Shown here in pieces: positions 42,010 through 50,942 of a stretch of DNA of 51,760 bases. The stretch comes from Cellvibrionaceae bacterium (lineage in GTDB: Bacteria > Pseudomonadota > Gammaproteobacteria > Pseudomonadales > Cellvibrionaceae). The position numbers and the translations under genes are program-made. Within the stretch, counting starts at the first letter, position 1. Each line of letters starts with the position of its first letter. Under the pieces are notes generated by a model, which worked only from the letters and a program-made list of their open reading frames with translations, was not told the DNA's origin and did no database searches. The stretch spans positions 1 through 51,760 of the forward strand of contig JAGKXD010000016.1 of the NCBI GenBank assembly GCA_021151525.1, written 5' to 3'.

Positions 42010-43431
42010 ATGGCTAAACCCGTTTTTTACGACGAGATGTTTTCCGCTTCTGATGTTTTAAGGCCGCATTATGAAGCATATGGACAATGGTTAAATGTAC
42101 TGCCAAAAGAGCGTTTAGCCCGCAAAAAGGCCGAAGCAGATTTAACTTTTCACCGGCTTGGCATTACCTTCGCCGTTTATGGAGAAGAGGCTGGAACTGA
42201 ACGCTTGATTCCCTTCGATTTACTGCCCCGAATTATTCCTTCTCACGAATGGAAAATGCTGCAAAAAGGATTAGAGCAACGCGTCAAAGCGCTGAATTTA
42301 TTTCTTCACGATATTTATCACGGCCAAGAAATTTTACGCGCAGGTTTGATTCCCCCTGAACAAATTCTTCGCAATGCGCAATATCGCCCCGAGATGCAAG
42401 GTGTTGATGTTCCCAACCAAATTTACGCGCACATTGCTGGTGTAGATATGGTGCGTGCAGGTGCAGGCGAATTTTACGTGCTTGAAGATAATTTGCGCGT
42501 TCCCTCCGGTGTGTCTTATATGTTGGAAAATCGCAAAATGATGATGCGATTGTTCCCGGAGCTATTCGCAAAACATGCAGTAGCACCGGTGCAACATTAT
42601 CCCGACATGTTATTGGATAATTTACGCTTGTGTGCACCGCAAGGTGTAGATAATCCAACGGTTGTTGTTTTAACGCCGGGTAGTTTTAACTCAGCTTATT
42701 TTGAACACGCATTTTTAGCGCAACAAATGGGTGTGGAATTAGTAGAAGGGCGCGATTTATTTGTGCGTGACGATTCGGTTTATATGCGTACAACACAAGG
42801 CCCCAAGCGTGTTGATGTTATCTATCGTCGTTTGGATGATGACTTTTTAGATCCACTCGCATTCCGTCAAGATTCAATGCTTGGTGTTGCTGGTTTGTTG
42901 TCGGTGTATCGCGCAGGTCGTGTGACTTTGGCGAATGCCATTGGAACCGGTGTTGCAGACGATAAATCGATTTACCCTTACGTGCCGGACATGATTCGTT
43001 TTTATTTGGATGAATCACCCATTCTCAATAATGTGCCCACACACATGTGCAGAAAGCCAGAAGAGTTAGCTTACGTTTTGGATAACCTTTCTGAACTGGT
43101 TGTGAAAGAAACCCACGGTGCTGGTGGTTACGGTATGTTGGTTGGCCCAGCAGCAACCAAAGCAGAAATTGAAGAATTTCGAGCGCATTTAATTGCAAAC
43201 CCTAACAAGTATATTGCGCAACCAACTCTGGCGTTATCAACTTGCCCCATCTTTGTGGATTCAGGAATTGCACCGCGCCATATTGATTTGCGTCCCTTTG
43301 TTTTGTCGTCAGGAAAAGACATTCGCATGGTGCCCGGTGGCTTGACGCGAGTGGCATTGCGTGAAGGATCTTTGGTGGTGAATTCATCGCAAGGTGGTGG
43401 CACGAAAGATACCTGGATTCTGAAAGATTAA
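42010..43431 (+). CDS. circularly permuted ATP-grasp protein
   Basis: A 473-residue protein of the circularly permuted type 2 ATP-grasp family (old DUF404/DUF407). Landmarks are LRPHYEAYGQWL, the TFAVYGEEAGTERLIPFDLL segment, ALNLFLHDIYHGQEILRAGL, VLEDNLRVPSGVSYMLENRK, YRRLDDDFLDPLAF and KETHGAGGYGMLVGP. Such enzymes are predicted to form amide or peptide bonds from a carboxylate and an amine with ATP. It is the first gene of a four-gene operon with alpha-E, transglutaminase and Anbu genes. AAGGGTGTGTG precedes the ATG at 42010. Confidence 0.93.
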   Translation: MAKPVFYDEMFSASDVLRPHYEAYGQWLNVLPKERLARKKAEADLTFHRLGITFAVYGEEAGTERLIPFDLLPRIIPSHEWKMLQKGLEQRVKALNLFLHDIYHGQEILRAGLIPPEQILRNAQYRPEMQGVDVPNQIYAHIAGVDMVRAGAGEFYVLEDNLRVPSGVSYMLENRKMMMRLFPELFAKHAVAPVQHYPDMLLDNLRLCAPQGVDNPTVVVLTPGSFNSAYFEHAFLAQQMGVELVEGRDLFVRDDSVYMRTTQGPKRVDVIYRRLDDDFLDPLAFRQDSMLGVAGLLSVYRAGRVTLANAIGTGVADDKSIYPYVPDMIRFYLDESPILNNVPTHMCRKPEELAYVLDNLSELVVKETHGAGGYGMLVGPAATKAEIEEFRAHLIANPNKYIAQPTLALSTCPIFVDSGIAPRHIDLRPFVLSSGKDIRMVPGGLTRVALREGSLVVNSSQGGGTKDTWILKD

Positions 43432-43477
43432 GATCTTTAGCCTGTTTTTATAGTAATAAGTGTGATTGGAGAGGATT

Positions 43478-44425
43478 ATGTTATCGCGCACGGCAGATCA
43501 TTTATTTTGGTTGGCTCGCTACATTGAGCGCGCAGAAAATGTTGCGCGTTTGTTGGATATTACCTGGCAGACTTCGCTCGCGCCGCAATCGGCGGAGAGC
43601 GCCAGCCGCAATTGGCAGGCTGCACTTTTATGTAATGATTTATTGCCAGCTTATTTAAAAACCTATTCAGAAGTCACCGCCGAAAATGTGTTGGCTTATA
43701 TGGTGTTTGATTCGCACAATCCATCGTCAATCTATTCCTGTTTAAAAGCTGCGCGTGAAAATGCGCACACAGTGCGCGGCACGCTTACATCGGAAATGTG
43801 GGAGACAATTAATTCAACGTGGTTGGAGATGGTTAACCACAGTAAGCGCAAATTGCAGGATGAAGAGTTTTCTGGATTCTTCGAGTGGGTTAAAACCCGT
43901 TCATCATTATCGCGCGGCGTAACCTTTGGAACCATGTTGCACGATGAAGCCTTTTGTTTTATTCGCTTAGGAACTTATTTAGAGCGTGCCGACAATACCG
44001 CTCGTTTGTTGGATGTGAAATATTATTTAATTGCAGAAGGTGAACCGGTCGGTATCGCGGCGGATTATTATCAATGGGGAGCGCTGCTCCGTTCAGTCTC
44101 TGCGTTTGAAGTTTATCGTCGAGTCTATCGCGATAGTGTGTTACCCAATAAGGTCGCAGAACTTTTAATTATTAATTCTGAATTGCCTCGCTCTCTGAAT
44201 ACATGCATGACCGAAGTGTCATCCATGTTACATAAACTGGCCAATCAACATTCTTATGAAACCCAGCGATTAGCGGGGAAGCTGAGTTCTGAATTGCGTT
44301 ACGTCACTATAGAAGAGATTTTGGAAGAGGGATTGCATCCCTATTTGGAAAAGTTTCAAAGTCGAATTTACGATTTAGGCATGCGTATTAGTCATGATTT
44401 CTTAATGCCTATGCGAGCGGCTTAA
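43478..44425 (+). CDS. alpha-E domain protein (DUF403)
   Basis: A 315-residue, mostly helical protein beginning MLSRTADHLFWLARYIERAE, the hallmark of the alpha-E family. Further landmarks are a C-terminal NSELPRSLNTCMTEV and a repeat of the RLGTYLERADNTARLLDVKY motif near residue 175. Alpha-E proteins nearly always accompany the permuted ATP-grasp and transglutaminase-like proteins, and are proposed to be a partner of the ligase. GGAGAGGATT immediately precedes ATG 43478, so that start is firm. Biochemical role unproven. Confidence 0.93.
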   Translation: MLSRTADHLFWLARYIERAENVARLLDITWQTSLAPQSAESASRNWQAALLCNDLLPAYLKTYSEVTAENVLAYMVFDSHNPSSIYSCLKAARENAHTVRGTLTSEMWETINSTWLEMVNHSKRKLQDEEFSGFFEWVKTRSSLSRGVTFGTMLHDEAFCFIRLGTYLERADNTARLLDVKYYLIAEGEPVGIAADYYQWGALLRSVSAFEVYRRVYRDSVLPNKVAELLIINSELPRSLNTCMTEVSSMLHKLANQHSYETQRLAGKLSSELRYVTIEEILEEGLHPYLEKFQSRIYDLGMRISHDFLMPMRAA

Positions 44426-44474
44426 AGCGATTTAAAAACCCTGAAGCACTAACAACAAGCAAGAGGGATATTTT

Positions 44475-45353
44475 ATGTTACTCAACATTCAACACGAAAC
44501 GGTTTATAGATATTCGGCTCCGGTGGATTACACCATCCAGCATTTGCGTTTAACGCCGCGTCATGAAGCGCATCAACAAGCAATAGATTGGAAGATAAGT
44601 GCGCCGGGAAAATATCAACGTCATTTGGATGCTTACGGTAATGTGGGGCATATTTTAGTGCTGGATCGGCCTCACGAAGAAATTCGTATTACGGTGAGTG
44701 GGCAAGTTGAAATTTCCAAAGAAAATGCCCATTTGCCATCAGATGGTGGCGAGGTTCCGCTCTTGGCTTATTTGCAGCCGACTAATTTAACAGCCGCAGA
44801 TCATGCGATTTTGGACTTAGCCAAAACAGCTTACAGATCCAAACGCGGTGCGGTGGATTCCATGTTCAAGTTAATTGATGGTATCCAGCAGGAAGTGGCT
44901 TATGTGCCGGGAACCAGTCAAGTTACCAGCACGGCGGCGGAAGTTTTGGCGGCAGGCGCAGGCTTTTGTCAGGATCATGCACATCTCTTTATTGCCTGCT
45001 GCCGAGCGCTAGATTTACCGGCGCGCTATGTCAGCGGATATATTCACCCGGGCGATACGGATCAAGCCGCGAGTCACGCTTGGGCAGATGTTTGGTTGGA
45101 GGGGCAGGGTTGGGTAAGTTTTGATGTCGCTAATGCTAACTTTGCGGCATCGGAGCATTGCCGTCTGGCCGTTGGGCGCGATTATTTGGACGCTTGCCCC
45201 GTACGTGGAGTGCGCCATGGTGGTGGCGCTGAGGCAATGGAGGTGATGGTTCGTATTGCCCACCCGGATTCTGCTGGTGTGCTGCTACAATCTATAGTGT
45301 CTTATCCGCCACGTGAGGCGGCGGCTACCAAAAAAGGCTTACAACAACAGTAA
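44475..45353 (+). CDS. transglutaminase-like cysteine peptidase
   Basis: A 292-residue protein. An N-terminal beta domain (LNIQHETVYRYSAPVDYTIQ; LRLTPRHEAHQQ) is followed by the papain-like transglutaminase core with catalytic Cys165 in GAGFCQDHAHLF, His201 in ASHAWADVW and Asp217 in VSFDVANANF. Bacterial members more often act as proteases or amidases than as cross-linkers. No signal peptide, so it is cytoplasmic like its operon partners. AGAGGG precedes the ATG. It could cut what the upstream ATP-grasp enzyme joins. Confidence 0.93.
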   Translation: MLLNIQHETVYRYSAPVDYTIQHLRLTPRHEAHQQAIDWKISAPGKYQRHLDAYGNVGHILVLDRPHEEIRITVSGQVEISKENAHLPSDGGEVPLLAYLQPTNLTAADHAILDLAKTAYRSKRGAVDSMFKLIDGIQQEVAYVPGTSQVTSTAAEVLAAGAGFCQDHAHLFIACCRALDLPARYVSGYIHPGDTDQAASHAWADVWLEGQGWVSFDVANANFAASEHCRLAVGRDYLDACPVRGVRHGGGAEAMEVMVRIAHPDSAGVLLQSIVSYPPREAAATKKGLQQQ

Positions 45354-45373
45354 TTTTTTGCGCTCTGAGCCTG

Positions 45374-45394
45374 CCTTGGAGCACAACTCCAAGG
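45374..45394 (+). promoter_or_regulatory. hairpin sequestering the Anbu ribosome binding site
   Basis: CCTTGGAG / CTCCAAGG, a perfect 8-bp stem with a CACAA loop, ends eight bases before the ATG at 45403. Its 3' arm contains the only Shine-Dalgarno-like AAGG, so folding should hide it. It lies 20 bases after the transglutaminase stop, close enough for coupled translation to open it. Confidence 0.65.
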
Positions 45395-45402
45395 TTTAGA
45401 TT

Positions 45403-46116
45403 ATGACGTATTGTATTGGGCTCCAAGTTGACTCAGGGTTGGTGTTTCTTTCGGATTCACGTACCAATGCGGGTGTTGACCACATCAACACCTTTCGCAA
45501 AATGACTGTGCTTGAGCGCCCGGGCGATAGGGTGATGGTGTTGCTAACATCCGGCAATTTAGCGATTAGCCAAGCTGTTATCAATGAGCTCAAGCCGATT
45601 GAGAACAGTTTGCTGGTTGATGCCAAAAACATGGTAGAGGCGACGCGCGTAGTGGGTGATGCCTTGCGCAAGGTCTACAGCCGCGATGCCGAAGCTTTTA
45701 AAGAATTTGGGTTGGATTTTGCCGCCAGCTTTATTTTTGGTGGGCAAATTGGCCATGAGCCGCCGCGTTTGTTTCAAATTTATGCGGCTGGCAATTTTAT
45801 TGAAACTACGCGTGAAACCCCTTATTTCCAAGTAGGTGAATCAAAATATGGTAAGCCTATTATCGATCGCGTGGTTCAACCGACGACCAGTTTAAAAGAT
45901 GCAGCAAAATGCGCCTTAATCTCTATGGACTCTACCATCCGCTCTAATCTAAGCGTGGGCATGCCGTTAGATTTATTGGTGTATGAAGCAGACAGTTTGA
46001 GAGTTAAAACACACGTGAGTATTGGCATGGACGACCCTTATTATCAGCAATTACGCTCAAGCTGGGGTGATCGTTTGCGTCAGGCATTTAACGACATGCC
46101 TGATCCTCAGTATTAA
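45403..46116 (+). CDS. Anbu-type proteasome-like peptidase
   Basis: A 237-residue Ntn hydrolase of the proteasome beta-subunit superfamily. Removing Met exposes Thr1 (TYCIGLQVDSGLVFLSDSRT). Asp17 and Lys32 lie where the family places the other catalytic residues, and VMVLLTSGNLAISQAVINEL forms the conserved GxLA-type turn. Longer than HslV (about 175) and in this operon context, it fits Anbu (ancestral beta subunit; also called proteasome-type protease). No ATPase unfoldase gene is adjacent. It is the last gene of the ATP-grasp, alpha-E, transglutaminase operon. Substrates are unknown. Confidence 0.93.
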   Translation: MTYCIGLQVDSGLVFLSDSRTNAGVDHINTFRKMTVLERPGDRVMVLLTSGNLAISQAVINELKPIENSLLVDAKNMVEATRVVGDALRKVYSRDAEAFKEFGLDFAASFIFGGQIGHEPPRLFQIYAAGNFIETTRETPYFQVGESKYGKPIIDRVVQPTTSLKDAAKCALISMDSTIRSNLSVGMPLDLLVYEADSLRVKTHVSIGMDDPYYQQLRSSWGDRLRQAFNDMPDPQY

Positions 46117-46532
46117 ATGTTTTAAGGCATTCCGCATCGTGCTTGATGCAGGGTGTAGCTTGTCGTTCTGAATAGCTTATTTGATCGGGAGCCCAGCTTG
46201 GCGCTCCTGAGAATTATCCAAACCTTTCCTCCGTTTTTTACCTCTTTAATTCTCACTAAATCTTAAGGCAAATGCTTGGTGAGGGTGCTCATTAGTTAGT
46301 CTAATTTTGAATATTTAATATCCTTGTAATGGGGCTTTGTGTAAATTGGACGATTAGGTTTTTCGTAGTCGTTTCGCTACTCTTGTTGGTGTGCAGCCAG
46401 CAATGGTGCGGGCTTGAGGCTAGGGCTTTTACAATTAGTGACATTTGTGAATTTTGGATTCAGTAGTGCCTATGCCACAATCCATCCTGATAATTTTTTA
46501 CCTTTCATTCTGTAATTGGGTGGTCTTTTGTA
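46117..46532. other. intergenic region between the Anbu and RND operons
   Basis: About 415 bases. One small hairpin (GGAGC...GCTCC, 46188-46207) lacks a T run. It should contain the RND operon promoter, but I could not single out a convincing one. No ORF, RNA gene or repeat family was recognised. Confidence 0.4.
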
Positions 46533-47657
46533 ATGAAAAAACATAAATCGATATTAGTCGCGTTAGCTGCAGTCGTAGGGATATTTATAGTTCTAGCCCT
46601 TACAAAATTCAGCCAAATTTTCGCAATGGTTCAAGCGGGTAAAAGTTTTGTGCCTCCGCCAGAAGCTGTGGGTGCATTTACTGCAGAAGTGCAAGACTGG
46701 CCGAACACCTTTACTGCTATGGGAACTGTTGAAGCAGATGAAGGCATTAATGTTTCTGCTGAGGTTGCGGGTAAAGTTAAACAAATTTTATTTAAATCCG
46801 GTGAGCGCGTAAAAGCGGGAACCGTGATTTTAATTCAAGAATCTGGCAATGAAACTGCGCAATTGAGTGCGGCTACCGCGCGCTTGCGTCTCGCTGAAGC
46901 AAATTACGAGCGCATGGTTCAATTGCGTAAGAAAAATACAGTATCGCAAAATGAATTGGACACAGCATTGCAACAAAAAGAATCTGCACAAGGTGATGTT
47001 GATAACTTAAAAACAACCTTGGAAAAGAAAATTGTTAAAGCGCCCTTTGATGGCCGCTTAGGTATTCGTAAAGTTGACTTGGGTCAGGATTTGCCAGTAG
47101 GCACCCAAATCGTTTCATTACAAGCCACCAATCGTGTTCGTGTTAATTTCCCTGTTCCACAATATTGGTTAGTAAAAATGACCAAGGGCTTGCCTGTGTC
47201 TGTGCAATTGGGTGATGGCTCTAATAATGTTGTGAAAGGTGAAGTGACTGCAGTGGGTGCAGATATTGATGCAGCTACTCGCAATGCGACTGTTCAATCT
47301 TCATTGGAAAACAGCAGCAACCAATTTATTCCTGGCATGGCTGTTCAAACTCAAGTGACTTTGTCTAATCCTCAAAAAACTTTGGCAGTTCCAACCACCG
47401 CTGTTATTTTTGCGCCTTTCGGCGATACGGTTTTCGTTATCGAAAAAGACAAAGAGAAAGGTATTTTGAAAGCGCGCCAACAATTCGTGCGTTTGGGTAA
47501 ATCACGTGGCGATTTCATTGAAATTGCTGATGGTATTAAAGCGGGCGAGCAGGTTGTAAGTGCCGGAGCATTTAAGTTGACTAACGGCCAGTCTGTTGTG
47601 GTAAGTAAAACCCCGCAGCCCGATTTTAAAGCAGATCCAAAACCTATTGATCAATAA
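46533..47657 (+). CDS. RND efflux periplasmic adaptor subunit
   Basis: A 374-residue membrane fusion protein. The N-terminal hydrophobic segment (ILVALAAVVGIFIVLALTKF) acts as anchor or signal and lacks a lipobox. The lipoyl-like domain (FTAMGTVEADEGINVSAEVA; VKQILFKSGERVKAGTVILI) flanks a short coiled-coil hairpin (ARLRLAEANYERMVQLRKKN). Beta-barrel and membrane-proximal domains follow (KAPFDGRLGIRKVDLGQDLP; VPTTAVIFAPFGDTVFVIEK). It links the RND pump encoded 88 bases downstream to an outer-membrane channel that is not in this window. No local regulator gene is visible. Confidence 0.93.
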   Translation: MKKHKSILVALAAVVGIFIVLALTKFSQIFAMVQAGKSFVPPPEAVGAFTAEVQDWPNTFTAMGTVEADEGINVSAEVAGKVKQILFKSGERVKAGTVILIQESGNETAQLSAATARLRLAEANYERMVQLRKKNTVSQNELDTALQQKESAQGDVDNLKTTLEKKIVKAPFDGRLGIRKVDLGQDLPVGTQIVSLQATNRVRVNFPVPQYWLVKMTKGLPVSVQLGDGSNNVVKGEVTAVGADIDAATRNATVQSSLENSSNQFIPGMAVQTQVTLSNPQKTLAVPTTAVIFAPFGDTVFVIEKDKEKGILKARQQFVRLGKSRGDFIEIADGIKAGEQVVSAGAFKLTNGQSVVVSKTPQPDFKADPKPIDQ

Positions 47658-47745
47658 GTTTTGAGCTCAGCATTTTTGATGCAGGATGAATAGCATCAAA
47701 TCGCCAGTAAATTGTTTTTCACTCAAACATGATTGAGTTATTTAT

Positions 47746-50700
47746 ATGAAATTTACCGATATTTTTATTAAACGACCAGTGCTTGCCATGGTCGTCAGCC
47801 TGCTGATTTTAATCGCAGGTATTCAAGCGGCTAGTTCGCTGTCTGTACGGCAATATCCTCGCAGTGATATTGCGGTAATTACTATCAACACCGTATATGT
47901 TGGTGCAAACGCAGAATTAATTCGTGGCTTTATTACATCGCCTATTGAGCGGGCAATCGCATCGGCTGATGGTATTGACTACATCGAATCCAGCAGCGCT
48001 ATGAGTTTGTCTACTGTTAATGTGCATTTGCGCTTGAACTATGATCCGCTCAAAGCTATGACGGAAATTAGTGCAAAAGTAAATCAGGTGCGCGGCGATT
48101 TGCCGCCAGAATCAGAAGTGCCATCCATCACTGTAGCTTCTGCGGATAGTCAGTTTGCTTCTGCTTATTTAACCTTTAACTCGAAAATTCTTGAACAAAA
48201 CCAAATTACCGATTTCCTGACGCGCTCTGTTCAGCCGCGTTTGACTGCAATTGCTGGTGTGCAAAAAGCAGAGGTGTTGGGTGGTCGTACTTTTGCTATG
48301 CGTATTTGGTTGAAGTCTGACAGATTAGCAGCCTTAAATATTTCTCCTACAGAAGTTCGTCAAGCTCTTGCCAACAATAACGTACAAGCCGCAATTGGCC
48401 AAACTCGCGGTAGCTACACGCAAGTGAATTTGCGTGCAGATACTGATTTGAAATCGGTAGAGGATTTTAAACGTTTGGTTGTTCGCCATAACGCTGAAGG
48501 TACTATTCGTTTAGATGATGTTGCCGATGTGGTTCTTGGTGCGGAAGATTACAACACTGAAGTTAACTACTCAGGTGATACTGCTGTATTTATGGGTGTG
48601 TGGGTTGCGCCTAATGCGAACTCGTTAGAAGTTATTCGCAACGTCACCAAAGAAATGGAAAAAATCAAAGCAGATTTGCCCTCTGGTTTGAAAGGTGCAG
48701 TTGCTTATGATGCGACTAAATATATCGAGTCAGCAATTCACGAAGTTATCAAAACCCTGACCGAAACCCTGTTAATTATTATTGTTGTTATTTTCCTGTT
48801 CCTCGGTTTCAGTCGTTCGGTAATCATTCCTGTATTGGCGATTCCATTATCTTTGGTGGGTGCGCTTTTTATTATGCAGTTGTGCGGCTTCTCGCTCAAT
48901 TTGCTTACGCTTTTGTCAATCGTACTCTGTGTGGGCTTGGTGGTAGACGATGCAATTGTAATGGTCGAAAATATCGAGCGTCATATTCAAGAAGGTAAGG
49001 CACCATTCAATGCAGCCATTATTGCTGCGCGCGAATTAGCGGGCCCGATTTTGGCGATGACGGTAACCTTGATTTCGGTGTACGTGCCCATTGGTTTACA
49101 AGGAGGTTTAACCGGAACTTTGTTCCGCGAATTTGCCATTACCTTGGCGGGTGCGATTACAATTTCGGCGATTGTGGCCATTACTTTGTCGCCCATGTTG
49201 GGTTCGCGTATGTTGAAACCGCATCGTGAAATTGATGCGCCTTTGGCAAAGATTTTTGATCGATTCCAAGCTTGGTACTCTACGAAACTAGAGTACACCT
49301 TGAACAACCGCAAAGGCGTTTATGTTTTCTGGGTGGGTATTGCGCTCTTGTGTTTCCCGCTCTACAACATGTCACCAAAAGAATTAGCGCCGACAGAAGA
49401 TCAGGGTGTTATTTTCGGTGTTGTAGATTCACAAGCTAACGCCACTATGGATCAGTCATCGCACTACGCGAAAGTTGTGAACAAAGTTTTTATGGATGTT
49501 CCAGAAACAGACTTTACTTTCCAGCTGACTTTCCCAACCGGTGGGTTCTCCGGCATGGTGTTAAAGCCTTGGGGTGAGCGTGATCGCACTGTGTTCCAAG
49601 TGAAGCCGGAAGTGCAAAAATCTTTGTCGGAAATTTCGGGCGTGCGCATTCTGCCGATTACTCCTCCTGCATTGCCTGGTGGTGGTCAGTTCCCGGTTGA
49701 ATTTGTGATTGCATCGACCGAAGATTCAAAAGACATTTACAACTACGCGATTAAGTTGCAGCAAAAAATGAATGCGAGCGGAATATTTTATTTCAGCGTA
49801 TTGGATATGAAGGTTGATCAGCCAGATTATCAATTGAGTATCGACCGTGAAAAAGTCGCCGACCTCGGTTTGAATATGCAGCAGGTTATTTATGACTTGG
49901 GCACTTTGTTAGGCGGTGGTTATGTCAACCGCTTCAATATGGCTGGCCAAAGCTATAAAGTTATTCCACAAGTTAAACGCGCTGAGCGCTTAACGCCTGA
50001 AGATTTGACCAAACTTTATATCACTGGTCCAGACAAAAAGCTGATTCGCCTCGACCAAATTGCAACGCTGAATCACTCGACTGCACCACGTAGCATTAGT
50101 CGTATGCAACAGTTGAACTCGGTAAAAATTAGCGGTGTAAGTGGTAAACCATTGGCCGAAACTTTGGCGTGGCTTGAAAATGAATCCAGCCAAATTTTGC
50201 CAAAAAATTACAGTGTTGATTACACCGGTGAATCGCGTCAGTTGAAGCGTGAAGGCAATACATTCTTGCCTGCATTCTTAATGGCAATCACCATGATCTT
50301 CTTGGTGTTAGCGGCGCAGTACAACAGCTTCCGCGATCCTATTGTGATTTTGGCGGGTTCAGTTCCCTTGGCAATTTTCGGTGCTTTGGTGTTTACCTTT
50401 ATCAAAATGCCAAACCCGGATATGCCGTCTTTGACTGAATCTTTCTCGAGTACATTGAATATTTATTCGCAAGTAGGTTTGGTAACGCTGATGGGTTTGA
50501 TTGCGCGTAACGGTATTCTGGTGGTTGAGTTTGCCAACCGTTTGCAAGAAGAAGGCGTTGCCAAGCTTGACGCTATTCGCCAAGCAGCAGTGATTCGTTT
50601 GCGTCCGGTATTGATGACCAGTATCGCAACAGTTGCCGGTCATACTCCGTTGATTTTTGCTACGGGTGCAGGTGCTGAAGCACGTAACTCTATCGGCGTG

Positions 50701-50832
50701 GTGCTGGTATTTGGTATCGCGATTGGTACGCTTTTCACACTCTTCGTACTGCCGTCAGTTTATGTATTGCTTGCAAAAGATCACCATTTGGATAGACAAC
50801 ATTTGGCTGATTTAGAACAAGGTAAAGCATAA
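47746..50832 (+). CDS. RND multidrug efflux transporter permease (HAE-1 family)
   Basis: A 1028-residue inner-membrane proton antiporter of the AcrB type with 12 membrane helices and two large periplasmic loops. It opens with MKFTDIFIKRPVLAMVVSLL; the TM4 proton-relay pair sits in CVGLVVDDAIVMVENIERH. The porter segment LNYDPLKAMTEISAKVNQVR and the late GLIARNGILVVEFANRLQEE are also typical. It forms a tripartite pump with the adaptor upstream and an unlinked TolC-like channel. Family resemblance is to MexW/VmeQ-like pumps; substrates cannot be read from sequence. Confidence 0.95.
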   Translation: MKFTDIFIKRPVLAMVVSLLILIAGIQAASSLSVRQYPRSDIAVITINTVYVGANAELIRGFITSPIERAIASADGIDYIESSSAMSLSTVNVHLRLNYDPLKAMTEISAKVNQVRGDLPPESEVPSITVASADSQFASAYLTFNSKILEQNQITDFLTRSVQPRLTAIAGVQKAEVLGGRTFAMRIWLKSDRLAALNISPTEVRQALANNNVQAAIGQTRGSYTQVNLRADTDLKSVEDFKRLVVRHNAEGTIRLDDVADVVLGAEDYNTEVNYSGDTAVFMGVWVAPNANSLEVIRNVTKEMEKIKADLPSGLKGAVAYDATKYIESAIHEVIKTLTETLLIIIVVIFLFLGFSRSVIIPVLAIPLSLVGALFIMQLCGFSLNLLTLLSIVLCVGLVVDDAIVMVENIERHIQEGKAPFNAAIIAARELAGPILAMTVTLISVYVPIGLQGGLTGTLFREFAITLAGAITISAIVAITLSPMLGSRMLKPHREIDAPLAKIFDRFQAWYSTKLEYTLNNRKGVYVFWVGIALLCFPLYNMSPKELAPTEDQGVIFGVVDSQANATMDQSSHYAKVVNKVFMDVPETDFTFQLTFPTGGFSGMVLKPWGERDRTVFQVKPEVQKSLSEISGVRILPITPPALPGGGQFPVEFVIASTEDSKDIYNYAIKLQQKMNASGIFYFSVLDMKVDQPDYQLSIDREKVADLGLNMQQVIYDLGTLLGGGYVNRFNMAGQSYKVIPQVKRAERLTPEDLTKLYITGPDKKLIRLDQIATLNHSTAPRSISRMQQLNSVKISGVSGKPLAETLAWLENESSQILPKNYSVDYTGESRQLKREGNTFLPAFLMAITMIFLVLAAQYNSFRDPIVILAGSVPLAIFGALVFTFIKMPNPDMPSLTESFSSTLNIYSQVGLVTLMGLIARNGILVVEFANRLQEEGVAKLDAIRQAAVIRLRPVLMTSIATVAGHTPLIFATGAGAEARNSIGVVLVFGIAIGTLFTLFVLPSVYVLLAKDHHLDRQHLADLEQGKA

Positions 50833-50872
50833 CGCACTACCTAGTTCAGAGCTGGTACAATAGCGTCATCCC

Positions 50873-50900
50873 AAAAAGGGCACCAACTGGTGCCTTTTTT
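50873..50900 (+). terminator. intrinsic terminator after the RND operon
   Basis: Perfect stem AAAAAGGGCACCA / TGGTGCCTTTTTT with a two-base loop and T run. Confidence 0.92.
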
Positions 50901-50942
50901 ATTGTTGTGCTTTTAGCTATTTGATCCGTTTTTGAGGTTTTC

